Below, piece after piece: positions 1 through 12,539 of a stretch of 64,000 nucleotides of DNA; within the stretch, counting starts at the first letter, position 1; each line of letters begins with the position of its first letter. The translations under genes were made by a program, and so were the position numbers. Location: contig NC_064769.1 of NCBI RefSeq assembly GCF_011397635.1, forward strand, positions 13,347,207 to 13,411,206, written 5' to 3'. The stretch comes from Epinephelus fuscoguttatus. Lineage: Eukaryota; Chordata; Actinopteri; Perciformes; Serranidae. Under the pieces are notes generated by a model. It made no database searches and was not told the origin of the DNA. It saw only the letters and a program-made list of their open reading frames with translations.

Positions 1-229
1 TGTTGAGACATTTTACCAAAAAACACCCAGAAATGTCAGCCTCATAGTGCCGCTGAAGAAACATTTTTCACCAGTCAACACATTATCTACTAAATTTCCA
101 GAAAACTTATAATGATAAACAGTATATCAATTTCACATTACAAAACTATATATTAGATATTATTCTTATTCACTGTGACCTCCACTATGACCTTAGCTAC
201 AACAAAACCACTCCGACATAAACACTCAC

Positions 230-3200
230 CTGAACACCACGTTCTGCAGGTCAAAGGGGTACTCTATAATACCTGTTGTGGGCACCCTCACCCTCAGGAC
301 ATCCTGCTGGGTTGGCAGATAAGCAGCATCAGAAATTCGCTCCATGTCATTCAGATAGCTGTTAACACAGGAGGACAACCCAGAGTTAGGCAGGTAAAGG
401 ACAGAGGAGACTTAAAATATTCACATCATGGATGTCTCTGTGTCTGCCACTTCACTATAAGCCAGAATTTAAATAGTATTTCACTGCTTTTAAGCCTTTT
501 GTCAACAACCTAAAATGGAATAATCACAGAGCCCTCTGAGTGCATTAAATAGACAACTAGCAGATGAAACAATGGAAAGTGTTTGGCAGTGTCTGAGCAG
601 TTATTAGTTTCTGTTTACACTCACTATTTGGCTGAGTCTGAGAGCTGGTATTCCCTCTTACGACTGTAGCATTCCTGAATCCCCGGGTCACTCCACAGGC
701 TCTTGATGGCATCCGCGAAAGGGCTGGTTAATGTTGTGACCTTCTCCACATCAACCTCACGGACAAGATTGGCATTTGCCTGAACAACAAATGGGTGACA
801 CACTGAAATGAATAACATAACCCAACACACATACAGGGGGATTTACGATGAAGATGATGTCATGTTTGTGTTCTTGTGCATTGTTACTGTAGTGTTATGA
901 AAGATAAAATGCATATAAAGCTTTATGGTGCAATGTGTAAGATATGTCCAGAACTTAAGTTTAAAATATCTACACTGAACAAAAATATAAACGCACCACT
1001 TTTGTTTTTGCCCCCATTTTTCATGAGCTGAACTCAAAGATCTTAAACATTTTCTATCCACACTAAAGACCATTTCCTCACAAATATTGTTCACAAATCT
1101 GTCTAAATCTGTGTTAGTGAGCACTTCTCCTTTGCCGAGATAATCCATCCCACCTCACAGGTGTGGCATATCAAGATGCTGATTAGACAGCATGAATATT
1201 GCACAGGTGTGCCTTAGGCTGGCCACAATAAAAGGCCACTCTGAAATGTGCAGTTTTATCACACCGCACAATGCCACAGATGTCGCAAGTTTTGAGGGAG
1301 CGTGCAATTGGCATGCTGATTGCAGGAATGTCCACCAGAGCTGTTGCCTGTGAATTGAATGTTCATTTCTCTACCATAAGCCGTCTCCAAAGGCGTTTCA
1401 GACAGTTTGGCAGTACATCCAACCGGCCTCACAACCACAGACCACGTGTAACCACACCAGCCCAGGACCTCCACATCCAGCATGTTCACCTCCAAGATCG
1501 TCTGAGACCAGCCACCCGGACAGCTGCTGCAACAATCGGTTTGCATAACCAAAGAATTTCTGCACAAACTGTCAGAAACCGTCTCAGGGAAGCTCATCTG
1601 CATGCTCGTCGTCCTCATCGGGGTCTCGACCTGACTGCAGTTCGTTGTCGTAACCAACTTGAGTGGGCAAATGCTCACATTCGATGGCATCTGGCACGTT
1701 GGAGAGGTGTTCTCTTCATGGATGAATCCCAGTTTTCACTGTTCAGGGCAGATGGCAGACAGCAAGTGAGGCGTCGTGTGGGGGGGCGGTTTGCTGATGT
1801 CAACGCTGTGGATCGAGTGGCCCATGGTGGCGGTGGGGTTATGGTATGGGCAGGCGTATGTTATGGACAACAAACACAGGTGCATTTTATTGATGGCATT
1901 TTGAATGCACAGAGATATCGTGACGAGATCCTGAGGCCCATTGTTGTGCCATTCATCCACGACCATCACCTCATGTTGCAGCATGATAATGCACGGCCCC
2001 ATGTTGCAAGGATCTGTACACAATTCCTGGAAGCTGAAAACATCCCAGTTCTTGCATGGCCAGCATACTCACCGGACATGTCACCCATTGAGCATGTTTG
2101 GGATGCTCTGGATCGGCGTATACGACAGCATGTTCCAGTTCCTGCCAATATCCAGCAACTTCGTGCAGCCATTGAAGAGGAGTGGACCAGCATTCCACAG
2201 GCCACAATCAACAACCTGATCAACTCTATGCGAAGGAGATTGAAATTGCACTGCGTGAGGCAAATGGTGGTCACACCAGATACTGACTGGTTTTCTGACC
2301 CCCACCCCACCCCCCCCTCCCCATCTACAGAAAATTACTGTAACAATTTCATTACACACAACAAAATTTCATAATTTTTCCAATTTTCTTTTATTGATTT
2401 TGACTAATTCTATGACTTTTCCGAGCCTGGAAAATATGATTGTGAAATTCCATGACTTTTCCAGGTTTTCCATGACCATGGGAACCCTGATCCATGTATT
2501 GTATTGCAGAGATATCTACTGAAATGACCATGGTAACCAGCGGACCCTGTCCTGTCAACAGTTTTACAAACATCTTTTTTTGCTGCAATACCACAAATGG
2601 CCACTCGGAAAAACTGGAAGCAAGGCTGATCTCCGTACCTGGGGGCCTGGCCCTGGCCTGTCCTGTACTTGAAATGTCAGCTGTATCTCGAGGGGGAATA
2701 GTGAATCACTATAGTGTCCAGTTTTTGTTGAGATACCTGCTTGTTTACTCAGTGCCATGTGTACGTGATCAGCCAAACAGTGTTTGCACAAAGTATAAAA
2801 AAAGTTCCCAATTGCTACCTGTGTCAACACGGCTGAGGGCTGGGTGCAGCCAAGCCATGCCAATCGGGCCAAGTTAGTCAACAAGCTCACCAGCCATGTT
2901 TCGTCAAGGTCCGTTTCTCCCAGTTCAGACAATCCGATGTTTCAGATCTACAACACTGGTTCATTGCTCATTCAAGTCACTGATCTCAAATCACCTCAAT
3001 CCAAAATATGTCCAGAGCTAGATAGTCCAGGGTCCGAAACCAAAAATTTGCCATCTATAACATAAACTACACGCCGATGCTACACGTGAAGATTACAAGA
3101 TAGCAGGGCTATTTTGTCTGGCTCAGAGTTTTGCAGCTTGGTGGAATTTTGTTTATTCTTGCCCTGCTGTTATTTAGTAATTGCCTTACAGGTGAATTGC

Positions 3201-6200
3201 TGCTCCCTATTAGTTTGGAATATATGGATAGGCAATACACACTGCACCCTAAAGCACTGGGAAAGTGTCTCTAAGTTTCTCCAAAGATGCAATATTATTT
3301 GTCTAATTTAAAGTTAACTGTGTATTGGGTTTTCTTCAGCATGTTTTTAACAGTCCCCAGTTAGGAATTATGTTATGTAACTTAACTGTATGTCGATTTA
3401 TCAGCAAAATAACATTACGATCATCACTAGGTAACTTATTGTAGACTCGGGCTGTAGCGAACAAATTAACAAATCATTTTTTTCAACACATAAATAACAA
3501 TTATTTGATGGTTCTAGCTTCTACATGTGAGAGTTTGCTGCTGCTCCCTTCTCCTATCATTACAGTAAACTGAATTTCTAAAGGTTTTGAATGGTTAACT
3601 GGACAAAAAATGGATTACCTTGGGAATGAAGAAACTGTGATGAGTAGTTTTCACACACACAGACCTCTTTTAGCATTTTTGTGTTATTCATGACAGTTAG
3701 GGAGAGAAAGGAAAGGCAGGGCAGAGACAGGGATGACATACAGCACAGGGCACATAGGCTAGACTAGACTTGTACCTGGGCTGCTGCCATAGCTCTACCT
3801 AGTGAGCAATCGGGGTGCCCTGTTTTCACAGTTATTTGATGTTTATAGAACAAACAAATATTATAATAATTGGTAAATTACTCAATTGTGAAAATAATCA
3901 TTAGCTGCAGCTCTAGAGTAATATTTTACTGGCTAAAATGTACACTTAATGTAAAATAATTACACCACAAGCTAAGAACAATGCAGGACAACGCACTTGT
4001 TCTGGGTTTGTAAAGCGATGTCCTGTGTCTTCTTGGAATTACTGATCTCTCTGTTCTACCCGTCCTGCCCTGATTTATGTCTGATTAATAATAAATATTT
4101 CCTTGGCTGCATACCACTTGTTCACCCACAGTGCAATCGTTCAGCCAGAAAACACTTGTAAAAATTTGCACAAGCTGTTTAGAGTACTTTTATGGTCATT
4201 TATGGCTGAGCAATTACTCTGAGTCTGTTTACTCTCAGTTGCTGCTGCATGGGACTTTGGCAATTGTCATTTTGTTGGTTAGCACCTGTGTTTGATTCTG
4301 GTTCTTCCAGTACTTCAGTAATAAAGGGGAGATAGTGACCCTGCCATGATACAGATGTCTATGAGCTGCCATACTGTGGTAAATTCCAAAGTTATAAAAT
4401 ACATCATTCTCTACATATTGTAAATGGGTTTAACCAGTTTATTACACCACTGTTAACTCTAATTTAATTTATACTATCTGGAGAGCTGTTTGCTGACATA
4501 TCTTCACACACAACATAGAAGTAGAAGGAAGTAATTTGGCTGGAACTGATACCAGAGATTATATGAGTGTTCAAAACAACTTGAGAAGTTTATTTTTAGT
4601 TACTTTTCTTCACATTTCTGGGGGAAGCCATACCCTTAAATGCCGTTCCCTTTTTGTGCATCTTTTAAAACTGATTTCATGGCTCTTGCTTCGGCACTTT
4701 CATGCTCCCATTCTTCTCTTTGGAGAAATGATGGGACAAATTTAAAGGGATCCTTAGAAGCTGCTGTGCCAACCTATTTTTTTTTTTTACTTCTTTATTT
4801 ACCTCTTTATTTACCTCTTTCCTCTCCATACCCTTACCTCCTGAGATCAATCCAAAAAAAAAAAAATAGCAATTTACTTAAAGCTCACTCTTTCCTCTAA
4901 CATATATTCAGTCCAATAGCTTGTTTGCAATGACTTGACCATTAAGACCTGCAAAATTCAGATGGCGGGCGGGAAGAGATAAATCTATATGGTGCGTGAA
5001 TTGGATATAGAGGAAATGACAACATAAAAGGGTTGGATGAACCTGCAGGCAGCAGGTATTGTCAGAAAATTTAAACTCAAGTTGGATGTGATTCACCGGG
5101 CCAAACAAAATCTCCAGCCTTCAACTATGCAACATGCTAAGAGTGGAGAAGGGCCGGATCACGAATCGCCTTCAGATGGACACCGTTACAAAAGAAAACC
5201 TGGATGGCCCAAAACCACCTGGCGCATAACTGTGACACTGGAGTTGGAAAAGATGAACTTGTCATGGGGAGAGGCGCAACACGCTGCCAAGGATCGATAT
5301 CCTTATGTCCCATAGGGGATGAAGAGGAGTAAGGTAAGGGGGGATGTGATCCATACAAAACAAAGCAAAGTGATCTTTCCCACAACTTGACCAATCTGCC
5401 CAGTATGGACACAATCCAACACGGCGAGCCGATGAAAACACACAAGAGTCTAGTGAACTATAAATAGTTTTTCCATGTTTGGCTCCACAACTGGAAGGTC
5501 TTTCATTCTTACATGGATACACCACTATGTTACTAGATAACTTTAGCTAACTGTAGCAACTACTTTTTACCTATCGAGTCAAGCGTTTCCACTGGTCAGA
5601 TGAAATGCCGTTAAAAACTAGGGTTAGGGTTAAAAACACGGAGAAGTTGTAACAGCACATTGTAATTGCATCCAACTGGAGGCATGTTTACCACAACGCT
5701 TTAATGTTAATGTGTGACTTTATTTGACTTCCCCCCTCCAAACTTAGGACCGAGTTTTTTGATCCACACATCTGCTCCTGTTTCTCAGGGACTTTTTTTT
5801 TTACTTGCTCCCCCTACATTTTACTATTACTAGGGCTTGGAACACCCGTAAACAGCGCAGATCATAGAGATCTGTGCCTGCTTTCCATCTGCATATGGCA
5901 CCACTGTATAACACATATGCAGAGAAGCTATTCCCAAGTTACTGTTGCTTAGCCTGTCAAGCTTTCCATTCTCGCACAGCACATACTGTAAATTGCAAAA
6001 GGTACCAGGCCTTTAAAAGACTGAACTACCATTTGCCCTGTTACATATTTGTTACTGTATTATGCTGTTAATACAAACCCAACACTTCCCGTTTCCATTT
6101 CAAATTAAAAGCCCTGTAGTGTTTCAGTGGGCAGTTTAGCCAGTGAATGGTTACTTGGTTTCTTAACCTCTCTGACCTGCAGCCTCTGCACTTCACTACT

Positions 6201-9200
6201 AATATTTGCATGCTCAGTGCCAAACAGTGTCATCCTGTGAGCCTGCACAGACTGTCACCCTCACTCAAAAACTGACAAAGACACATTTTGTAACCCATGT
6301 GTTGACTCAGACTTGGTTAATGCTGACAAAGGTCCACCGCAGCTACATGACCCCCCTCCTCTTACCCTTGTCACAGGACACAGGAAGCGGACTCCTCTCG
6401 TCCTTACCTGGAATTTTAACTAATGTACCATATTTGTGTGAACCAGCAAATTTGCGTGATTAATAAGCTCCTGCCGTTAGTGTGACAGGGACAGATTCCT
6501 GTATGATGAATGGGGAAGTCTCTGTCTCCCTTCCTCTTTTTCTCTTACTTGTATTAGGCTCAGGAGTACCTGTCTTTACATGCCTGGAGTGTAACATCAT
6601 GCGTACTTTCCAAACGACAGCCAGCTCCGTAAAACGACACAACTCTCTGGCAGCAGGATTGCAAAACTAAACACCGTTGCAAATTACCAGAAGTACTTCA
6701 CCCTAACACACACTGCAGGCTCTGACAGTGTCTCAGACAGTAAACCACACACACACTTTCTGTGGGACAGTGTGTCGTAAAACCTCTTTTTATCAATCTG
6801 TCTGTGAGAAACAGGGAAGAAAGGACAAAGAAGCAGCAGACTGGTTTACCTTGTTGTGTTCATACTTGTAGGGGATGTGTAATGTGCTCATGGCTTGAAT
6901 CATGGCCTGCATGGCTGTGAAGATGTTCTGGTAGACCAGCCTGGTGAAGCCTCTCTTGTCCTCATCAGAGTATCCACGGCCGTGGATGATCCTCATCTGC
7001 TTGATGAAAGTGCTCTTCCCACTTTCACCAGTTCCTATTCACCAACAGATACATAGCATTACTGTACACACACGTATCAACTTAAAAAGTAGGTTTAGTA
7101 AATTTTCAGCCAGGACTCTATTTTCCCATGTTATTGTGTCTATGTGGCTTATGGGAACAACGGTTTTTGAAATCAGTCCAGCATTAAGCAAGACCGCTGC
7201 AGATGTTGGAGGTGATGTAGATTGCAATATTAACATTTGAGGCATTTCTGCTTTGTCAATCTACGTCCACTAAAAGTTTGTTTTTGCCACTGACAGGCTC
7301 AGATTGTTTCTGTAAGTGTCTGTCAACTTATTGAAAGGATCCCTACAGAGACAGAACTTTCTTTTGAAGAGTAAGATCCTTTTTGTTTAGCCAGATACCC
7401 AAAATCCCTCTCACTAAACTCACCAGACTCTATTTAAATCAACAGTAATTTTATTGTGCATAGAACCAGCATAATTTCACATCTAAATGACATATCTTGC
7501 TGTTGATTTTGAATGAAGTCTGTTTCATAACGATAAAATTACAGTTAAATTAAATTGAGTTTGGTGTGTATGCCGATGGTAATTTTGAGGCTGTTTTTGG
7601 TTAAACTAAAAGGATGTTACTCTTTTGCAAAAAGTTCTATCTCTGTGTCCATAAGTTGTCAGACACTTAGAATAATAATCAGAGCATGTCAGAGGAAAAA
7701 CAAGCACTTTTACTTGACAAAAACTGACGATGCGAACATGCCCCGAGTGGTTACATTGCAGCCTGTTTAGCTTAATACTAAAAATCGTTGTTCCCATTAG
7801 TCACTTAGACAATAATGCATGGGAAAGTAGGGTCTGGGTCCTTTACCCTGTAAAAGAAACGGCTGGAATTATTCTGTATTTATTAAATTGTCAATCCCAT
7901 TAAAAAACCAAACACAACGATGTGTCAGTCCATTTCTCTGTTCTTAATTTTGGTGATCTCTTTTCCTCCATGACAGAAGTGTAAACTAAAATGGGAACCA
8001 TGGTAAACATTTCCCCTGCTAAACATCAGCCTTTTAGCATTGTCATTGTGAGCGTGTTAGCATGCTGATGTTAGCATTTAACTCAAAGCACCACTGTGCC
8101 AAAGTACAGCCCCACAGAGCTGCTAGTGTGCCTGTAGACTCTGTGCCAGAATAATGAAGCAGTCTATGGCACAGAGAAATTAGCTACATCACGCTCTTTC
8201 GACAGAGGGAGAGTGGGATCAGTTAATGGTTAGCTTTGATCTCTTCATGGGATTTGTTTACAATGTAAAAATACAGACTATCACCAGCCTGTGTTGTGTG
8301 TGAAGTACTTCCGCACATTACTGTTGTGTAATCCTGGACATACTGTACATGAATTACCTTAGTCTGGGTTTTATCTTATTCTCAGGCCCTGAGGATCTCA
8401 TGTTTATACTTTGAGTCAAGTTTTACAAATAGTATTTTGTCATCTCAGCAGTGACTGCCTGTAAAAAGCTGAACTAGGAGAAGTTGCAGCATTTCCCCCC
8501 TGTGGCTGATGAAGCTGAAATGAAAGCATTTATTGGCAACAGTTAGAGAGCTTTGTCGACAGAGTGAAGAGATCAGCGTGTTACTTTTTTCATTTTACAA
8601 GAGATTTTCAAAAATAGGATTATTCTGATTGATTTAAATCTAACATGCTGCACAGTTTGAAACTGAAGACTTGTTCAAAGTATGTGGTCATCGTTTGGAA
8701 AGCACTGAAACGACACGTCTGACTTTTGAACCTAAAAGGGTGGTTTCACAGTTAGTGTGAGTCAATCATTTTTGAAAGCAGAATAACAGAACCTGTGTGA
8801 CCATACTACACCTTATACTTACTCACAACATTGCTGACTCATCCTTTGTCAAGTAACACAAATAAAATGTGGCCAGCATTTTAAAGTGATATAGCTATCA
8901 TTCATTTATCTGCCAGTTGGGACTGATGTGTGTCTATAATCAGAGACGGCGACTCATTTGCTGTAACTGAGTACAGTTTTGGGGTATATTTTCTGCTATT
9001 TTAAATTTCTACAACATTACTTTGCAGAGAAAACATTGTACTTTTACTCCACTATATTCACCTGACAGCTGTAGTTACTAGTTAATTTACAGATGAAGGT
9101 TATACCTACTAACTACGTATATTATCTGTTTATAAAAATTATGAATTGTTACAGACAAAACTATCAAACACTAATTAGCTACTTCAAATGTGCTCCACCT

Positions 9201-11267
9201 AAACCAGCTACAAGATCAAAATGCATCTCACACATTAATGCATCAATAAAAACAAGCCAATCATATAATCAATAACTCTCACATGGAACATTTTACTGCA
9301 TGAGTACCTTTACTTTCTATTGTTTAAAATACACTTAGCTGATAATACATTGTGGTGAGTCACATTAATGGATCTGAATCCTCCTTACACTACTGGTTAC
9401 AATGATAATAATGTTTTTCGACCCACTGTGCTATCACTGTAGAGATTTCTGTGGTGGCCTGTACTGTGACCAGACACAGCTGCATCATTTCACAGTACAC
9501 ATTAACTGTTCGTAGTGAACCACAAACACATCATTATGCACTCAAGTGCTTTCAAGGCCAATTAAGTAAAGGATTTGTATGTTTATTTATTTCTTTTTTT
9601 TTTTGGTGAGGAGCTTTAAATAATTTATATCATTGTGGTGGAAGAATTAGTGAGATCTTTTAACTTAGAAAAATAGCAAAACCACAATATTAAAACACAG
9701 GAAAAAACACAAGAACACAAGAAAAAGTCCTGCATTTAAAAGTATTAGAAGCCAAAATACAATTACAGTATAAAAACTATAAGTTCTGCAAAATTAGGGG
9801 TGGGAGAAAAATTTCGATACAGCATAGTATTGCAATATTTTTCACACAGTGGCAGTGCCAAGTATAGATATTTTATTATATAAATTATTAATATGGTCCA
9901 CTAGATATATTCTGCTGCTGTTGCAAAAATGTCTGAGGTGATGAACAGACTGAAAACTTTATCTTATTAGATAGTTTTCCTTCAGGGACATAATATGCAG
10001 TTCAGAAAAGGTTATAAATCCCAATATATTTTATCACAATACTCACTATATTGCAATATTTAAAATCGCAATAATATCATATCCTGACTTGAGTATCATG
10101 ATAATAATTGTATCATAGATCCTCTGGTGATTCACAGCATCATTCAGTATATTCTATGTATCATATATACAATATATTATTGGAATATTACTTGTGGATT
10201 AATGTGTAAGCAATATTTTGTTGTCATGATGGAGCTAATCTTACCATCTTTATGCTGCTAGACAATGTTGGAGAGTAATATTTACTCCAGTTTGTACAGT
10301 TTTGAGGTACTTGTACTTTACTCAAGTATTTCCATGTTCTACTACATGACGTTATTTAACAGCTATAGTAAGTGATTTCTTTATAGATTAGGATTTAACA
10401 TACAAAATGATAACGATCATCATAAAATAATGCATTGTTGTAAATCAAACTACCCAACAATATATTGAAAACACATAAAATTAAATCTACTCAACCTGCA
10501 ACATCAACATCTTCCTTACATGTTAATGCATCAGTAATAATAATAATACAATGATACACAAAATACAATAACACTGAAAGTGTTCACTTCACTTAGTTTT
10601 GATACTTTATATTTCATTAATACATCTATGATTTAAGTGCACATTTGAATGAATACTGCTTTTTTTTTCAACTTAACCCTTAACTTAAACTTTTGAAACC
10701 TGAGCAAATCAATTTGATTTTATTTTTTCAAAAACATGGAAAATAAAATGAGAATGAGCAAGAAACTGGTAAAAGAGGACCTGAAAATGACCTGAAAATT
10801 ATTTTTTTTAAAAAATCGAGAAAGACTGATAATTCTTTGAAAATTATTATTAAAAAACAGGGGAAAATGTCTAATTTTTGGAGTATGTATTTTTCCTTTT
10901 TTTTGGCCTTTTTTCCAGGTAATATTCTTGTAACTTCTTACTGTTAATTTTATTTTATTTATTTATTTTTGGGTCATTTCTAGTTAAGTTGCTCACCTAT
11001 GTTTTTTAAAGAAATCAAGCCAATTTGCTCAGGTATGAAAGGGTTAAGTAAGATGATAATACTTCTAAGACCACTTTACTGTTTATCCTTTCATATAAAT
11101 ATTACAGACAGCCTGTATTTTGGTCCCTTACCGAGCAGCAGGAGCTTGTACTCCCGCAGTGAGTCCTTCTTGTCCCGGCGAAGCTGCCTCTCAATCTCAT
11201 CGTTGATCCTCCGAGCTTCTTTGGCCTCTGGGCTGAGGCAGCAAGCCCCCACGGAGCTCAGAGTCAT
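230..11267 (-). CDS. gnaq: G protein alpha subunit, Gq class (gnaq-like), 5' part
   Basis: Gq alpha subunits couple seven-transmembrane receptors to phospholipase C beta at the inner plasma membrane. Four coding exons read on the minus strand: 11132-11267 (ATG at 11265-11267), 6850-7034, 625-779 and 230-358, giving residues 1-201 of about 359. Exon lengths 136, 185, 155 and 129 nt keep frame, and I recall the last three as the exon sizes of mammalian Gq genes. Visible features are the N-terminal Cys9-Cys10 palmitoylation pair, the P-loop GTGESGKST across the exon 1/2 junction, [16 protein letters not shown], and switch I residue Arg183 in VRVPTTG. All splice sites are GT-AG. The N-terminus ([16 protein letters not shown]) and [11 protein letters not shown] resemble GNAQ more than GNA11 or GNA14. 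Switch II and the GTPase C-terminal half are off the left edge. The class is certain; the GNAQ assignment is likely, and a fish paralogue is possible. Confidence 0.9.
359..624. other. gnaq intron 3
   Basis: A short intron between coding exons 3 and 4. Nothing beyond the splice sites was recognised. Confidence 0.7.
972..2374 (+). mobile_element. Tc1/mariner-like transposon lacking its right end
   Basis: The element begins at a TA (971-972) with a Tc1-type terminus, CACTGAACAAAAATATAAACG. A 5' region of about 300 bp containing the usual long inverted-repeat sequence leads into a transposase frame. The expected mirror-image 3' inverted repeat is absent: after about 2325 the sequence changes to unrelated AT-rich DNA and then another repeat. 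It lies in gnaq intron 2 in the opposite orientation to the gene. The 5' end and frame are well preserved, which suggests fairly recent activity of the family, but this copy should not be mobile without its right end. Confidence 0.85.
1271..2374 (+). pseudogene. Tc1-like transposase, nearly intact frame, altered C-terminus
   Basis: The open frame of 367 codons starts [16 protein letters not shown]. It has an N-terminal helix-turn-helix (residues 1-55, with [19 protein letters not shown]), a second DNA-binding part to about residue 115, and a DDE/D catalytic core. The catalytic acids appear as [14 protein letters not shown] and SPIEHVWD; 34 residues separate the second D from the E (DD34E). 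The C-terminus after NSMRRR shifts into a run of low-complexity codons ([10 protein letters not shown]). From memory of the family, the normal protein ends a few residues further in another frame, so a small indel near 2232 is likely. The frame has no internal stop otherwise. Confidence 0.8.
2385..2500. repeat. Dispersed repeat terminus next to the Tc1 copy
   Basis: The phrase CCATGACTTTTCCAGG and its near copies recur here and end at CATGGGAACCCTG. It looks like the end of a non-autonomous DNA transposon common in fish, possibly hAT type. It abuts the truncated right side of the Tc1 element and may have replaced or interrupted it. The family assignment is from memory and uncertain. Confidence 0.4.
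5080..5335 (+). mobile_element. LINE reverse-transcriptase ORF C-terminal remnant
   Basis: Translation gives [20 protein letters not shown] followed by [17 protein letters not shown]. This pattern, basic GRPKTTW then [12 protein letters not shown], is typical of the extreme C-terminus of non-LTR retrotransposon ORF2 proteins. Only the tail is present, consistent with a 5'-truncated insertion. The adjacent 5316-5345 is low-complexity (GATGAAGAGGAGTAAGG). The call rests on motif memory; the exact clade is unknown. Confidence 0.5.
7035..11131. other. gnaq intron 1, AT-rich with dispersed repeats
   Basis: A 4-kb intron. 8020-8200 contains GTTAGCATGCTGATGTTAGC-type sequence and 8930-9090 plus 10260-10390 contain TACTTTTACTCCACTA/TACTTTACTCAAGTA-type sequence; both kinds recur widely in fish genomes. 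9780-10140 resembles a degraded ATATTGCAATATT-rich MITE. No exon or RNA gene was recognised. Confidence 0.55.
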
Positions 11268-11860
11268 TACTCCTGGATAGCACTCCACCTTCCACGGTAC
11301 ACACACACATTCATAATGTTGTTTACACACGAATAAAAAAAATCCCAGAGTATCATAAAGTCAATATGTTCTCATTAACCCCAACTGAATTCCCTCTGCG
11401 CTCGCCAACATAGTTTATCCCTGAGCCGAAAACAAGCTTTAACAAAATGTAAATTTAAGGAAGTCGTTAGTGTCAAGGCTGTTAGTATTACCTTGTTCCT
11501 GTCCTGTGAAGAGGAAATAAGTTTGTACAAGTTCAGAGGACAGACAAGCAGAAGCGAGTCTTCAACCCTAGTAGCTGTGCTCCGGGCGTGGTGGGCTGAA
11601 TATGGCGGAGTTTCACTTCATAGCGCCACTACACAACACAAACACTGATAAAAGTCTCCGGGCCAAAGAAAAGGATGCTCTCGTGAGGTATTGTGTCTGG
11701 ACAGGTGATGCTCGGTGTTTTCTTCCTCTGCGTCCACTTTAGTTTGCCCCGTCCTCTATCCTGAGTGAAAACCAACAGTGACCATGTGACAGAGCAGAGG
11801 GCTGAGCTCTGATGGGAAACAGTGTGTGCTCTCACTATTACATTATAGGAACTAATTTCC
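11268..11860 (-). promoter_or_regulatory. gnaq 5' leader and probable promoter region
   Basis: This is the sequence between the gnaq start codon and the 3' end of the next gene. A good donor, AACAAG/GTAATA read on the minus strand at about 11492, and an acceptor, CTATCCAG/GA, just before the ATG at 11272/11273 suggest a small intron in the 5' leader. If so, a noncoding first exon lies at about 11492-11650 and transcription starts near 11600-11830. The stretch is richer in CpG than the flanking introns. No TATA box was recognised. This is inference from position and splice motifs only. Confidence 0.4.
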
Positions 11861-12013
11861 GGTGTTAACTAGCGAACTACGGATACATGTAACAGAGCAA
11901 CAGGCTGAGCCAATTCACTGGAAGCCAATTACAACCAGCACTGGATAAACACTGATTATTCTTCTGTTGAAAAAAATGCAGAATACACACACTGGGTGAA
12001 CTGTGACACAGAC

Positions 12014-12019
12014 TTTATT
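12014..12019 (-). terminator. Polyadenylation signal AATAAA for hnrnpk
   Basis: TTTATT on the plus strand reads AATAAA in the transcript, about 2.3 kb after the stop codon and about 150 bp from the probable gnaq promoter region. Confidence 0.45.
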
Positions 12020-12539
12020 TACTAAACACCTGCAGGTACTACAGATATCAGACACAGATACAGATATGACCTGACAGAAAACACCACTCATGGACTCACA
12101 AAGCTGAACGCTCCTCATGTGACACTGCATCTTAAACTTTCAAACAAAAAAAGAAAAAGAAACTTTAAAAATGCGTCCAAACTCTCAAAATTTAAAAAAA
12201 AAAAAAAAACTTTCAAGAATAAATGGATCAAACAGATCAGATATAAAAGGCTGAACTACAGCGAGTCATGAGTGGCAGAAAATCAAATAACCATAGAAAC
12301 AGAAAGAAAAAAAAAGATTTCCAAAACTGTCTTATGGCACCAAATCCTTCCGAGAAAGTAGAAAGTATCCTGGGCCTACCTAAACTAACCACTCATGAAA
12401 TTACTGTTTCTATATAAATATATACACACACTTTATACAGCTCCTTGTCTTTCTATGAAAAACAAAAACCTTTTTTTAAAAAAAAAAAAAAAATAATAAT
12501 CTTTTTGCTCTATCACACTGGCACATTTTTTCCAACTTA

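Larger units (their letters stand above)
780..6849. other. gnaq intron 2
   Basis: A 6-kb intron. Besides the Tc1-like element and adjoining repeat, 3690-3830 resembles a common fish dispersed repeat and 5080-5330 holds a LINE tail. The remainder is AT-rich with no exon that I could support. Confidence 0.7.

Noticed and set aside
1259-2359. Several minus-strand and shifted open frames across the Tc1 element
   Set aside because: They are shadows of the plus-strand transposase frame, which alone carries family motifs.
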